Shown here piece by piece: positions 16,122 to 24,236 of a stretch of 34,506 nt of DNA (its first letter is position 1; each line of letters begins with the position of its first letter). Origin of the DNA: Coxiellaceae bacterium (lineage in GTDB: Bacteria; Pseudomonadota; Gammaproteobacteria; Berkiellales; Berkiellaceae); the NCBI GenBank assembly GCA_947478905.1, contig CANJXG010000015.1:1-34506 (forward strand), read 5' to 3'. Both the position numbers and the translations under genes were made by a program. Under the pieces are notes generated by a model. That model made no database searches. It had not been told where the DNA came from and was given only the letters and a program-made list of their open reading frames with translations.

Positions 16122-16838
16122 CTCTAAAGTCTTTTCTTTTATTTTTTTATGAGTTTTAATTAAAAAGAAAGCGAAAAGAATACCCATTACTGCTGTAGGT
16201 ATAGTCCGTGATAATGGAACCAGGTGTAGCCATTCCATTGCAAAATACCATCGATTCACTGTACATAAAACAATTAAAACTGTACACGTTGATATAAAGA
16301 AAAAATAATTTAAATTACGATTTAACATAAAATCTAAAAAACTCATTTGACCACAACCAAACAACCATTTACAAGTAATAAATAAATTTTTATAAGGAAT
16401 CGCTTTAATAATCGTCGAATAGTTCTTCAAAAAACTCGCCCACAAAATTAAAGTTGAGCCCACCATACACACTTGAATAAAAAAAAGAATTAAATAAATG
16501 CCCCATAAAGGCATCTGCAAATTAAAAAGCATCAGAGCAATAGGGTTTCCCTCTTCACTAAGATCAGGAGAATGAAAAACCGTCATTACTATATCAAATA
16601 AAGCGCCTCCTATTATGAATAAAACTCCAATTAATAATGGTCGTCTAGCAACTTTTCCTCGCAATAATCTAAAAAGTAAGAGGGAATGATATAGTACAAA
16701 AAAAATTGATAACAAAAAAAGTACAATAGATACAATTGCTAGTCTTCTACTTATATCTGATTTCAACAATATAAAAAAAACAATAATACCAGCAATTAAA
16801 AACCACTGACTTATTTTTTTACATATACTTTCTAACAC
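16110..16838 (-). CDS. Multi-pass membrane protein of unknown function
   Basis: A 242-residue protein I cannot assign to a family. About six transmembrane segments are visible (near residues 11-25, 31-52, 66-88, 107-135, 178-195 and 208-227), separated by short basic loops. A segment between the third and fourth spans contains SPDLSEEGNPIA. The C-terminus is Lys/Glu-rich. The last three codons and the stop (EWR) are formed by the end of the MITE-like element at 16121, so the original C-terminus may have been cut or changed. The start is GTG with GAGAA upstream. It is divergent from the double-glycine peptide at 17072 and could be part of a peptide transport or immunity locus, but nothing shows this directly. 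Confidence 0.65.
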   Translation of the reverse strand: MLESICKKISQWFLIAGIIVFFILLKSDISRRLAIVSIVLFLLSIFFVLYHSLLLFRLLRGKVARRPLLIGVLFIIGGALFDIVMTVFHSPDLSEEGNPIALMLFNLQMPLWGIYLILFFIQVCMVGSTLILWASFLKNYSTIIKAIPYKNLFITCKWLFGCGQMSFLDFMLNRNLNYFFFISTCTVLIVLCTVNRWYFAMEWLHLVPLSRTIPTAVMGILFAFFLIKTHKKIKEKTLEEWR

Positions 16839-17071
16839 GTTTATTATTTCTCTAAACTAAGTTAAATCTTCCTGAATCTTTCTTCTCGTGCGAGACCTAA
16901 ATTCATACGATATCCTATTTCTTCAACAATATAACCAATATCTAATAATATTTAGCCCTCCAACTATGTAAACTATCAAAGTAATCTTTGAAAAAGATTG
17001 TCATATTATACCTATTAATGATACTCTTAAATAAATAACAAGCACATAATTTTTAAAATTAAGGATATAAA

Positions 17072-17302
17072 ATGAAGGAATTAAATAATAAAGAATGTAA
17101 TAATATTTCTGGTGGTCGTTTTGTTCCAGATATTGGTACTTTACTAATTAATGTGGCAATGGGTGTTGTGGGGGGAATAATTTTTGGCGCAACTGCAGGC
17201 CCTGTGGGCATGATCACGGGAGCTATCGCTGGTGGCGCAATAGCCGCAGGCGGGCAAATGAGTTTAGATGCCTATCAAATATCTAAAGATCGTAAAAATT
17301 AA
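17072..17302 (+). CDS. Double-glycine leader peptide, class II bacteriocin-like
   Basis: A 76-residue product starting with the 15-residue leader MKELNNKECNNISGG, a close fit to double-glycine leaders (Lys/Glu, LN, hydrophobic at -4, GG). Cleavage would release a 61-residue peptide whose middle is very Gly/Ala-rich with GxxxG-type spacing (GVVGGIIFGATAGP, GAIAGGAIAAGG), typical of membrane-inserting two-peptide bacteriocins, and a charged C-terminus. AAGGA sits 7 bases before the ATG. A small membrane protein follows after 18 bp. No C39-type exporter is in the window. The 233 bp upstream hold no gene. Gly-rich membrane peptides with other roles remain possible. Confidence 0.7.
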   Translation: MKELNNKECNNISGGRFVPDIGTLLINVAMGVVGGIIFGATAGPVGMITGAIAGGAIAAGGQMSLDAYQISKDRKN

Positions 17303-17320
17303 AATAATTACTTACCTATC

Positions 17321-17623
17321 ATGTTATTACTAACAAAACACGAAAGTACAATAATCAAAAAGATGATCACCTTTCAAAAAAAGGCGATCATCATCAAACG
17401 AATCTCTACCCCAATAGTATTGCTCTTACTACTTTTTGGAATGATTCCAGGGATGCCTAGCTTTGTATACCATAGCGGTGTTATCTACGTGCTCTCTACT
17501 GGAATCGTATCTACATTATTTTCATTAAAAAATGATAATTTTGAGACTCTCTTAGAAATCTTCAATCGATACGTTCAATTATATCCTACCAATTTTCCTG
17601 AATTCCTCGATAAAACAGATTAA
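17321..17623 (+). CDS. Small membrane protein, possible immunity protein
   Basis: A 100-residue protein with two hydrophobic stretches (about residues 30-48 and 52-67) between a Lys-rich N-terminus and an acidic C-terminus. I do not recognise a family. It is placed 18 bp after the double-glycine peptide on the same strand, the usual position for a bacteriocin immunity gene, and membrane proteins of this size are typical for that role; this is inference. No ribosome binding site precedes the first ATG. A second ATG at codon 15 lies in the hairpin at 17362-17392, which could mask it. Confidence 0.6.
   Translation: MLLLTKHESTIIKKMITFQKKAIIIKRISTPIVLLLLLFGMIPGMPSFVYHSGVIYVLSTGIVSTLFSLKNDNFETLLEIFNRYVQLYPTNFPEFLDKTD
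17362..17392 (+). promoter_or_regulatory. Hairpin at the start of the putative immunity gene
   Basis: GATGATCACCTTT (17362-17374) and AAAGGCGATCATC (17380-17392) can pair over 13 positions with one mismatch and a 5-base loop. It lies 60 bases after the peptide stop and inside the first codons of the next frame. It may lower expression of the downstream gene relative to the peptide; there is no T run to make it a standard terminator. Confidence 0.45.
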
Positions 17624-17632
17624 AAACCGAAT

Positions 17633-18493
17633 TTATTTAAATGGTGGTTCCCTATTCATTAATTCCAAACCAAACTCATACACCGAATTTTTCTTAGCCC
17701 CTGTAATCTCACACGTTAATTTAACGGCTTGCTTTAAGGGCAGCTCTGCTAATAATATTTTTAAAACGGCTTCAAACTGTGCATGCTCTTCTTCTTTTAC
17801 TTCTAATTTAGGTGCCCCTGCTACTACCACTACAAACTCTCCTCGCTCAGGAATAGCTTGTGTAAGCAAAACCCCAATGGTATCTCGATATAACGATTCA
17901 AATTTTTTCGTTAATTCTCGCGCAATACCTGCGAGCCTATTAGGACCAAATACCTCATGCAATGCATGTAAAGTAGCTTTAATTCGATGAGGTGCTTCAT
18001 AAAATACCAAAGATTCAGAGCACCCTTTTAATTCAGTTAAACGTTGCAAACGCGCAGCACTTTTTGATGGCAGAAATCCTTCAAAATGAAAAGTATTTCC
18101 ACCAATTGCTAAAGCGGATAATGCACTAATGAGTGCGCATGCACCTGGTATAGGGGTAACCGGTATTTCATTTTCATGAGCTAACTTAATTAGTTCAAAT
18201 CCTGGATCAGAAATCAAGGGTGTACCAGCATCCGATATTAAGGCGCCTGACTCTCCATTTTTTAATTTTTCTATTAACTGAATAGCTTGATTTTGCTCAT
18301 TAAATTCATGCAGGGCGTACAATGTTTTTTTAATTCCTAAATAATTTAATAAACGGCTACTATGGCGTGTATCTTCGCAAGCAATCCAATCCACTGCTTG
18401 GAGTGTCATTTTAGCGCGAATTGAGATATCATCTAGGTTGCCGATGGGCGTTGCAACGACATACAATTTTCCCTTAACAAGAGTGTGAAACAT
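17633..18493 (-). CDS. rsmI: 16S rRNA 2'-O-methyltransferase (C1402)
   Basis: Methylates the ribose of C1402 in 16S rRNA, fine-tuning decoding in the P site. The 286-residue protein starts GKLYVVATPIGNLDDIS, has the SAM-binding signature LISDAGTPLISDPG and the FYEAPHR motif, all typical of RsmI (a tetrapyrrole methylase fold). It is divergent from lpoA, with only 6 bp between the two ATGs, the classical gammaproteobacterial arrangement but unusually tight. No ribosome binding site is visible before its ATG, so its promoter must lie in lpoA and its transcript may be nearly leaderless. Confidence 0.96.
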   Translation of the reverse strand: MFHTLVKGKLYVVATPIGNLDDISIRAKMTLQAVDWIACEDTRHSSRLLNYLGIKKTLYALHEFNEQNQAIQLIEKLKNGESGALISDAGTPLISDPGFELIKLAHENEIPVTPIPGACALISALSALAIGGNTFHFEGFLPSKSAARLQRLTELKGCSESLVFYEAPHRIKATLHALHEVFGPNRLAGIARELTKKFESLYRDTIGVLLTQAIPERGEFVVVVAGAPKLEVKEEEHAQFEAVLKILLAELPLKQAVKLTCEITGAKKNSVYEFGLELMNREPPFK

Positions 18494-18499
18494 TAAATT

Positions 18500-19861
18500 A
18501 TGAACCCCAAAAAGTTATTAATCATTATTACCATTTTATTGGTCAGTTTTTGTCTACAGTTTACCCTAAAAGCCGCCCCTATTGATCGTCAAACTCAACA
18601 CTATCTTATCCAGGCACAAAATTATCTTGCCCTAGCGGATAATAGCGCACCTCCTCAATCTTATCAGTACGAATTATTTGCTGCTGAATTTTTCATTCAA
18701 GCAGGTGCGCTTGATCAGGCTAAACCCCTTTTAGAAATGCTTTCTTATAGTTCTTTGCCTGGTTCTTTAAAAAATATCAAAGAAAAGCTAGAGGTCGCTT
18801 TTCTGATGAAAGTAAAACAAATTCAAACAGAAACTCTATTAAAGAAAAATGATCAAAATCTTGCAACCCCTTCGCGTATTGCATTATTTTTACCTTTAAC
18901 TGGCAGGCATGCTCAGCCTGCACAAGCGATTAAGGCTGGTTTTTTAGAGCAACATCAAGCGAATATGTCGCAAGAAAATGTGCCCTCTATTGAAGTGAAA
19001 CTATATGATACTAACCAAACATCGGATATCTGCTCTTTATACGAACAAGCAGTTCGTGATGGTGCAAATTTTGTGGTTGGCCCTTTAATTAAAGATGAAG
19101 TTCTTAAGTTAAGCAAGCTAACAAAATCTGAATTACCCATTCCTGTACTAGCTCTGAATGTAAGCCCTGATATTCACGGACAATCTCTAAAAGATTTTTT
19201 TCAATTTGCTTTAGCGCCTGAAGAGGAAGCTCAGCGGTTAGCCCAAAAAGCATGGACAGATGGTCATCGAAGCACCAGCATCATAGTGCCTGATAATGAA
19301 TGGGGGAAAAGAGTTTTGAATGCCTTTTCTACTAAATGGAAAAGTTTAGGCGGGAAAATTCCAAGTACTGCTCTCATAAATAATAAACAGGATCATGATG
19401 TTGTCATTCGAAAATTATTACAAGTGCCTATTAATGCAAAACCGCCCTATCGACGGCAAGATATTGATATGATTGTATTAGCAGCCCCCCCTGAACAAGC
19501 ACGACAATTACGTCCCTTATTAGATTTTTATTATGCAAACACTTTAAAAGTGTATGCTACCTCTAGTATTTACCAAGGCACCCCTCAACCCCAACAAGAT
19601 AGAGATCTAAACGGGGTCATCTTTTGTGATATGCCATGGATTTTAGAAAATCGTCAAGGCAATACTGCTTTAGCACGCTTATATGCCATGGGATTAGATG
19701 CTTATCAATTAACTTCTAGACTCAGCATCTTAAACGCATCCCCTAACGCACAATACCACGGGGCTACAGGTATTTTATCTGTAGGGCCTAACCATACAAT
19801 AGAACGCGAGCTCAGTTGGGCTCAAATCAAAGACGGAGTACCTCATCTTTATGCATCCTAA
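18500..19861 (+). CDS. lpoA: LpoA-like penicillin-binding protein activator, short form
   Basis: In E. coli the outer membrane lipoprotein LpoA activates PBP1A during peptidoglycan synthesis. This 453-residue protein keeps the C-terminal periplasmic-binding-like domain (from about residue 125, SRIALFLPLTGRHAQPAQAIKAGF, to the end), but its N-terminal TPR part is cut to ~100 residues; E. coli LpoA has 678. The N-terminus has a signal sequence, yet the only nearby Cys (C18, in LVSFCLQF) has Phe at -1, a poor lipobox, and cleavage after LKAA looks as likely. It may therefore be periplasmic rather than lipid-anchored. Position beside rsmI and before yraN and dolP supports the assignment. It has no visible ribosome binding site. 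Confidence 0.85.
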   Translation: MNPKKLLIIITILLVSFCLQFTLKAAPIDRQTQHYLIQAQNYLALADNSAPPQSYQYELFAAEFFIQAGALDQAKPLLEMLSYSSLPGSLKNIKEKLEVAFLMKVKQIQTETLLKKNDQNLATPSRIALFLPLTGRHAQPAQAIKAGFLEQHQANMSQENVPSIEVKLYDTNQTSDICSLYEQAVRDGANFVVGPLIKDEVLKLSKLTKSELPIPVLALNVSPDIHGQSLKDFFQFALAPEEEAQRLAQKAWTDGHRSTSIIVPDNEWGKRVLNAFSTKWKSLGGKIPSTALINNKQDHDVVIRKLLQVPINAKPPYRRQDIDMIVLAAPPEQARQLRPLLDFYYANTLKVYATSSIYQGTPQPQQDRDLNGVIFCDMPWILENRQGNTALARLYAMGLDAYQLTSRLSILNASPNAQYHGATGILSVGPNHTIERELSWAQIKDGVPHLYAS

Positions 19862-20135
19862 ACCATTCATCCTTACTTTAGAAGAGTGCTTACCTTACCC
19901 TTTACCACCAAGCACAGTACTTATTCAACGAAATAAAGATTTACTATACTCACGTGTATTGAACTATAAAGAAACAGAAATACAAAAAGCAACCAATTTA
20001 GACCAAGCGGGTAGAACCGATCCGCTATTTTTACTCCCTTTCAATCCTGGTATTACTATTCAAAAAAGGCCCTATAATGAACAGTTCAAACTTAACGACG
20101 CCTCTATCAACCAGAAAGTTAGGCGACAAAGTTGA
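19851..20135 (+). CDS. Unrecognised small protein between lpoA and yraN
   Basis: A 94-codon frame that fills the 215-bp gap between lpoA and yraN, overlapping the end of lpoA by 11 bases and the start of yraN by 59. The overlaps suggest translational coupling in one operon, and GGAG lies about 13 bases before its ATG. The product is polar, with a Pro-rich start (CLPYPLPPST), and has no signal peptide or membrane span. I do not recognise it. In E. coli no gene lies here. It could be a chance frame. Confidence 0.5.
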   Translation: MHPKPFILTLEECLPYPLPPSTVLIQRNKDLLYSRVLNYKETEIQKATNLDQAGRTDPLFLLPFNPGITIQKRPYNEQFKLNDASINQKVRRQS

Positions 20136-20466
20136 GGCTTGGGTTTGTGCACAATTAATTCAAAAGGGCTTAGTATTGATTACAGAAAAATATACGACGC
20201 CTTTTGGGGAAATTGATTTAATTATGATGGATATAAAAGAGAACACACTGGTATTCATTGAAGTGCGCTATAGAAAAAACGCTGACTATGGTGAAGGGTT
20301 TGAAACCATCTCACGTACTAAACAACGAAAAATTATAACCACCGCTAAATGCTTTATACGCTATAAACCTACATTATCGGATCGACCGATCCGATTTGAT
20401 GTTGCCTCTGTATCAGGGAGTATACCCAATCTGGAATTAGATTGGATCCCTGATGCATTTATGTGA
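20077..20466 (+). CDS. yraN: YraN family protein (UPF0102), endonuclease-like fold
   Basis: A 129-residue member of the YraN/UPF0102 family, which has a restriction-endonuclease-like fold and no firmly known function. Typical features are GDKVEAWVCAQLIQKG near the start, FGEIDLIMMD (catalytic-type GEIDL), FIEVRYRKN, then a C-terminal RFDVASVSG. AAGG stands 8 bases before the ATG. It sits in the conserved lpoA-yraN-dolP order; diaA, present between yraN and dolP in E. coli, is missing. Confidence 0.95.
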   Translation: MNSSNLTTPLSTRKLGDKVEAWVCAQLIQKGLVLITEKYTTPFGEIDLIMMDIKENTLVFIEVRYRKNADYGEGFETISRTKQRKIITTAKCFIRYKPTLSDRPIRFDVASVSGSIPNLELDWIPDAFM

Positions 20467-20521
20467 AAAATACGGTATCATACATCACTATAAAATAACT
20501 AAAACTACATGAGGATTCATC

Positions 20522-21124
20522 ATGAACAATAATATTTCTTTTGTAAAAATACTGACTGCTACCACTTTATTATGTTACGTAACTGTGCAATTTTCTGGAT
20601 GTGCAGTAGTGGCTGCCGGTTCAGCGGTTACAACCGGCGCAATGATGTCTCAAGATAGACGTACTAATGGCACTATAGTAGAGGACAAATCTATAGAATT
20701 TAAAGCAACCAAAGCCATGTATAAAGTAATGGATGCTCAGCCTAAGCCAAACATTAAAATTGTTAGTTATAACAACAATGTTCTATTATTGGGCCAAGCT
20801 CCTAATGCAAGCATGCGTTCTGAAATAGAACACTCGATTAGAAAAATTGAAAAAGTTAGAAGCATCCACAATGAAATCAAAATCGGAATGGACAGAACAT
20901 TAAAAGAACAATCAAATGATGCTTGGATTACCGCTAAAATTAAAAGCGAAATGTTACTTACCAAGCACTTTAAAACCAATCATGTAAAGGTTGTAACAGA
21001 AGGCGGCGTGGTTTATTTATTAGGTATTCTTAATGCCTCTGAAGATGAAATTGCGGTAAATATTGCACGCCATACTAAAGGCGTTATACGCGTTGTGAAA
21101 ATGTTTGAATATTTACCGAGTTAA
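20522..21124 (+). CDS. dolP: Dual BON-domain outer membrane lipoprotein
   Basis: A 200-residue lipoprotein homologous to DolP (YraP), which in E. coli binds anionic lipids at division sites and supports outer membrane integrity. A signal peptide ends at the lipobox FSGC with C27 as the lipidated residue, followed by an Ala/Val-rich linker. Two BON domains follow, about residues 55-120 (KIVSYNNNVLLLGQAPN) and 135-198 (DAWITAKIKSEML, VKVVTEGGVVYLLGI). GAGGA stands before the ATG. It ends the rsmI/lpoA-yraN-dolP cluster. The element AAATACGGTATCAT lies in its 55-bp upstream gap. Confidence 0.93.
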   Translation: MNNNISFVKILTATTLLCYVTVQFSGCAVVAAGSAVTTGAMMSQDRRTNGTIVEDKSIEFKATKAMYKVMDAQPKPNIKIVSYNNNVLLLGQAPNASMRSEIEHSIRKIEKVRSIHNEIKIGMDRTLKEQSNDAWITAKIKSEMLLTKHFKTNHVKVVTEGGVVYLLGILNASEDEIAVNIARHTKGVIRVVKMFEYLPS

Positions 21125-21190
21125 ATATTCAAACATCATTTAAGTTTATCACCCAGACATTAGTTAGTTATTTAAAGATGTGAGAAGTAC

Positions 21191-22531
21191 ATGGGAAAAA
21201 CACAAAAAATTATTGAGGAAATTATCGATAGTGAAAAAAGTTATTATAAGGGATTGATTACCTTTCAAGAGGTTTATATTGCCCCTCTTATGAAGCGTAA
21301 TCCTGGTCTATCTACAAGCGATTATGAAAAACTAAAAAATTTTTTCAAACGCATTAACGCAATGATAGTAATTAGCAATGAATTACAACAACATGAAGCA
21401 TTTTGCACAAACAATGCATCAGCCGAAGCTATGGCCCAATGTTTCCTAAAAAATCATAAATTATTTGCACTATTAAAAGAGTATATTGTAGAATACGAAA
21501 AGATTTTTAATACGGCAAGAAAAAATAGTACGTTTAATAAAACGTGTGATAATTTGATGTGTGATAGTTTGATAAAAAATCCAAAGGCTTGCAATAAAAG
21601 CATCTCCGATTATGCTATTACGCCTATACAGAGGATTACCCGTTATTCTCTGTTATTAAAAGCATTGATCGAGGATTCACCCCTAGACGCGCTTCACCAA
21701 GCATTATCAGCAGTAGAAAGCGTGACAAAAAATGTGAACCAACGTGATGTAAGTGAAAGCCCTGAATATGGTGATGTTATGTCAAAAATACCTCTTAAAG
21801 CTGGCGAAAGTACTACCCCTAACTCAACCGAAAAATTCTGTAGTATGTATGCAAAGAATACAAAGTCATATGAAAGAGTATTCGGTAAAACACTAACCCC
21901 TAAAACAGATAAAACGTTAAGTAAGAGTATTTGGGACAATGCTATGCGCCAAAAATCAAAACCCAGAATAATCCGAGCAATAGAGCAAAATTTTTATACT
22001 CCTAAAAAAGAATCAGTAAACTCGGCTCCAAAAACGGTAGAATCCCAAAAGGGAGTACCCCCCGCTTCACCTATTATACTGAGTAAAGCCCTAACGCAAA
22101 ACAATAATTTCCAAAAAATATACACATATTATAAGACGCACACAAATCGAACGTGTGAGCAATGCAATCCAACTACTCTAAAAGTTAAACTGGAGGATCC
22201 CCAATTAGCATACTATATTAAAGAAGATTCCAATGACTCGAAAAAACTTACTTATGAAGCCATTTTCTCAAAGAATGAGACCGATAATACAAAAATTATT
22301 ATTACAGCCTGTGAGGATGCTGCAGATGCAGCTATAAAAAATGGAACCAAAATGATCTTTGATATTTCAAGCTCTTCAATGTCGCCTACCATAAAAATGC
22401 TTATGTATGAGACTTTTAAAGCAAAACTCGAAGCCAGCAAATTACCAGGACAAGATGCACCTTTTACTATTACTATGCCTAGTGGTGAGTCTGTAGAAAA
22501 AATCGCTAAACGTCATAAAAAAAATGGTTAA
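21191..22531 (+). CDS. RhoGEF (Dbl homology) domain protein, candidate host-directed effector
   Basis: A 446-residue protein. Residues 1-190 fit the Dbl homology domain of eukaryotic Rho guanine nucleotide exchange factors. Conserved region 1 is EEIIDSEKSYYKGL (9-22) with the key Glu at 15; conserved region 3 is TPIQRITRYSLLLKALI (144-160), nearly identical to the (K/T)P(I/V)QR(I/L)T(R/K)Y.LLL core; the last helix ends ESVTKNVNQR with Asn183. A eukaryotic DH domain loads Rho, Rac or Cdc42 with GTP. No PH domain follows; the C-terminal ~250 residues are unrecognised, with a CEQC pair at 322-325 and a conserved-looking segment at 370-446. There is no signal peptide, so delivery to a host would need a type IV or similar system not in the window. 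GAGAAG precedes the ATG. Its stop overlaps that of hda. The bacterial role is inferred. Confidence 0.85.
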   Translation: MGKTQKIIEEIIDSEKSYYKGLITFQEVYIAPLMKRNPGLSTSDYEKLKNFFKRINAMIVISNELQQHEAFCTNNASAEAMAQCFLKNHKLFALLKEYIVEYEKIFNTARKNSTFNKTCDNLMCDSLIKNPKACNKSISDYAITPIQRITRYSLLLKALIEDSPLDALHQALSAVESVTKNVNQRDVSESPEYGDVMSKIPLKAGESTTPNSTEKFCSMYAKNTKSYERVFGKTLTPKTDKTLSKSIWDNAMRQKSKPRIIRAIEQNFYTPKKESVNSAPKTVESQKGVPPASPIILSKALTQNNNFQKIYTYYKTHTNRTCEQCNPTTLKVKLEDPQLAYYIKEDSNDSKKLTYEAIFSKNETDNTKIIITACEDAADAAIKNGTKMIFDISSSSMSPTIKMLMYETFKAKLEASKLPGQDAPFTITMPSGESVEKIAKRHKKNG

Positions 22532-23253
22532 AATAAATTTAACGATTTTACAAAAGGGATAGTCAACCGTCTTTGTGCAGCCATGGAGGCTTCATCTAAT
22601 TTTTCTAAAAGCTGATAGAGCTCCCCCATATTGCGCGCTGCACGACGCAAAATGAACTGCCCCACATCTAAGGGTAAATCCAAACCTCGCATTTTAGCCC
22701 TCAAATGGAGGGCATTAAATTTATCCTCATCCCCTAAAAGGTGTAAATGATACGTCACCCCCCAGGCTAATCTTGATTGTAAATCGGGCAATTGAATGCC
22801 TAAACTTTTACAAGGATGCATGCCTGCTATAACACAATGCGTACGGCCTCCATCACGAAGACGGTTGTATAAATGAAATAAAGCCTCTTCCCAAATACAA
22901 TTCCCTGCTATAACCTGAATATCATCTAAGCATACCAAATCTAGTTGTTCTAGATGCTTTAAAATATCGGGGCTTTGTGCTTGTTGATAAAGCTGGGCCA
23001 AGGGTAAATACATAGAGGAACGATTCATTTCACTCGCTAAATGGCAGGCACCCTGTAATAAATGTGAACACCCCGATCCAGGATTGCCCCATAGATATAA
23101 AAAAAAGTCTCCCTGCCCTCTAGCTATTTTTTTAATATGAGTTAGAGCTTGAACATTATCTCCAGGATAATAAGTGTCTAATAATGCATTATCGGGCAAG
23201 CCTAGGCCTAAGGCTAATTGGCGATTTAATTCTGGAAGTTTTCTATCTGACAT
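22528..23253 (-). CDS. hda: DnaA-related regulatory inactivator Hda
   Basis: With the DNA clamp, Hda stimulates ATP hydrolysis by DnaA after initiation (RIDA). The 241-residue protein is an AAA+ homologue of DnaA without the DNA-binding domain. The N-terminal clamp-binding motif is QLALGL near residues 12-17. The P-loop LWGNPGSGCSHLL has Cys where the typical Walker Lys stands (E. coli Hda has Arg there). Further family motifs are LVCLDDIQVIAG, LPDLQSRLAWG and the closing LTIPFVK. No ribosome binding site is visible. Its product would act on the DnaA that probably also regulates nrdAB at 6751. Confidence 0.95.
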   Translation of the reverse strand: MSDRKLPELNRQLALGLGLPDNALLDTYYPGDNVQALTHIKKIARGQGDFFLYLWGNPGSGCSHLLQGACHLASEMNRSSMYLPLAQLYQQAQSPDILKHLEQLDLVCLDDIQVIAGNCIWEEALFHLYNRLRDGGRTHCVIAGMHPCKSLGIQLPDLQSRLAWGVTYHLHLLGDEDKFNALHLRAKMRGLDLPLDVGQFILRRAARNMGELYQLLEKLDEASMAAQRRLTIPFVKSLNLF

Positions 23254-23387
23254 ACTATATATACATTAACTAATTAAATAATTCAACTAAGTCACTATTG
23301 TGACCCTTATTATGCCTCATATCTTCAGAAAAAGAAAACCTCTTAAAATGGCTAGCTTTTCAATAGAATTTCTAATAAACTTGTTAA

Positions 23388-24107
23388 ATGAACAAAAAAT
23401 TATTTTCAGTATTTTTAAATAGCCTATTAAGTGCGCTACTTTTAACTCTTTGCTTTTCGGCTCATGCTGATCCGCTTGCCTTAGTACCTTACCGTGCGCA
23501 TTATAAAGTAATGTTAAAAGGGATCCCGGTGGGGGAGTCTATGCAGCAGTTACTATATTTACAAAATGGATTGTATCGCTTAGTAGTGAATACTCAACCT
23601 TATCTCAATATTGTGCCTTATCAATATATGACTCATACTGATTTTAGCTTCGAACATAACGAAATTATTCCTCAACATCATTCTTATCACCATCAAGAAA
23701 TAAAACGCAATAAAAAAGGAAATGTATATTTTAATTGGAGCACTAAGAAAATTACAAACCCTGACTGTGTGCCCAGTTGGAAGGCTGATCTCATCGAAGG
23801 TATGCAAGATAAACTCTCTCATACGCTACAACTTCGCCTAGATCTTATGCAAGGTAAACGACAAGCGTTATATTATACGGTTGCAGAAGAAACAAAAATT
23901 TTACCCTATGAGTTTACCATTATCGGGACCGAACGTTTAAATACAAATATTGGCGTTTTAAACACTATCAAAATTAAACATGTTGATCGCAAACACCAAG
24001 TAACTATAAATTGGCTTGCTCAAGATTACGAGTATTTACCAGTAAAAATGGAACATTATCGTAATGGTAAAAAATTAGGAAGTGGAGAAATTATATCTTA
24101 TACATAA
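23388..24107 (+). CDS. DUF3108 family periplasmic protein
   Basis: A 239-residue exported protein. A signal peptide (about residues 1-27, ending SAHA) precedes DPLALVPYRAHYKVMLKGIPVGES, the typical beginning of DUF3108 proteins, which are predicted periplasmic beta-rich proteins of unknown function. The end EYLPVKMEHYRNGKKLGSGEI also fits. It is a single gene between hda and dcd. The 134 bp before it hold only an imperfect GTCAC/GTGAC dyad. The ribosome binding site is weak. Confidence 0.85.
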   Translation: MNKKLFSVFLNSLLSALLLTLCFSAHADPLALVPYRAHYKVMLKGIPVGESMQQLLYLQNGLYRLVVNTQPYLNIVPYQYMTHTDFSFEHNEIIPQHHSYHHQEIKRNKKGNVYFNWSTKKITNPDCVPSWKADLIEGMQDKLSHTLQLRLDLMQGKRQALYYTVAEETKILPYEFTIIGTERLNTNIGVLNTIKIKHVDRKHQVTINWLAQDYEYLPVKMEHYRNGKKLGSGEIISYT

Positions 24108-24236
24108 AATATGACGACTTCATCATATGAAACAGAACAAACAGAATGAGAACAGGCTATTCTTCACCCTCTTTCCCCCCTCTGAAGAGTCGCCAACAGC
24201 AAGCACTCCAAAAATTAAACCCAAATAATTTTTAGT

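Noticed and set aside
23291-23304. GTCAC/GTGAC dyad as a CRP site
   Set aside because: Half sites are shorter and closer together than the CRP consensus TGTGA-N6-TCACA.
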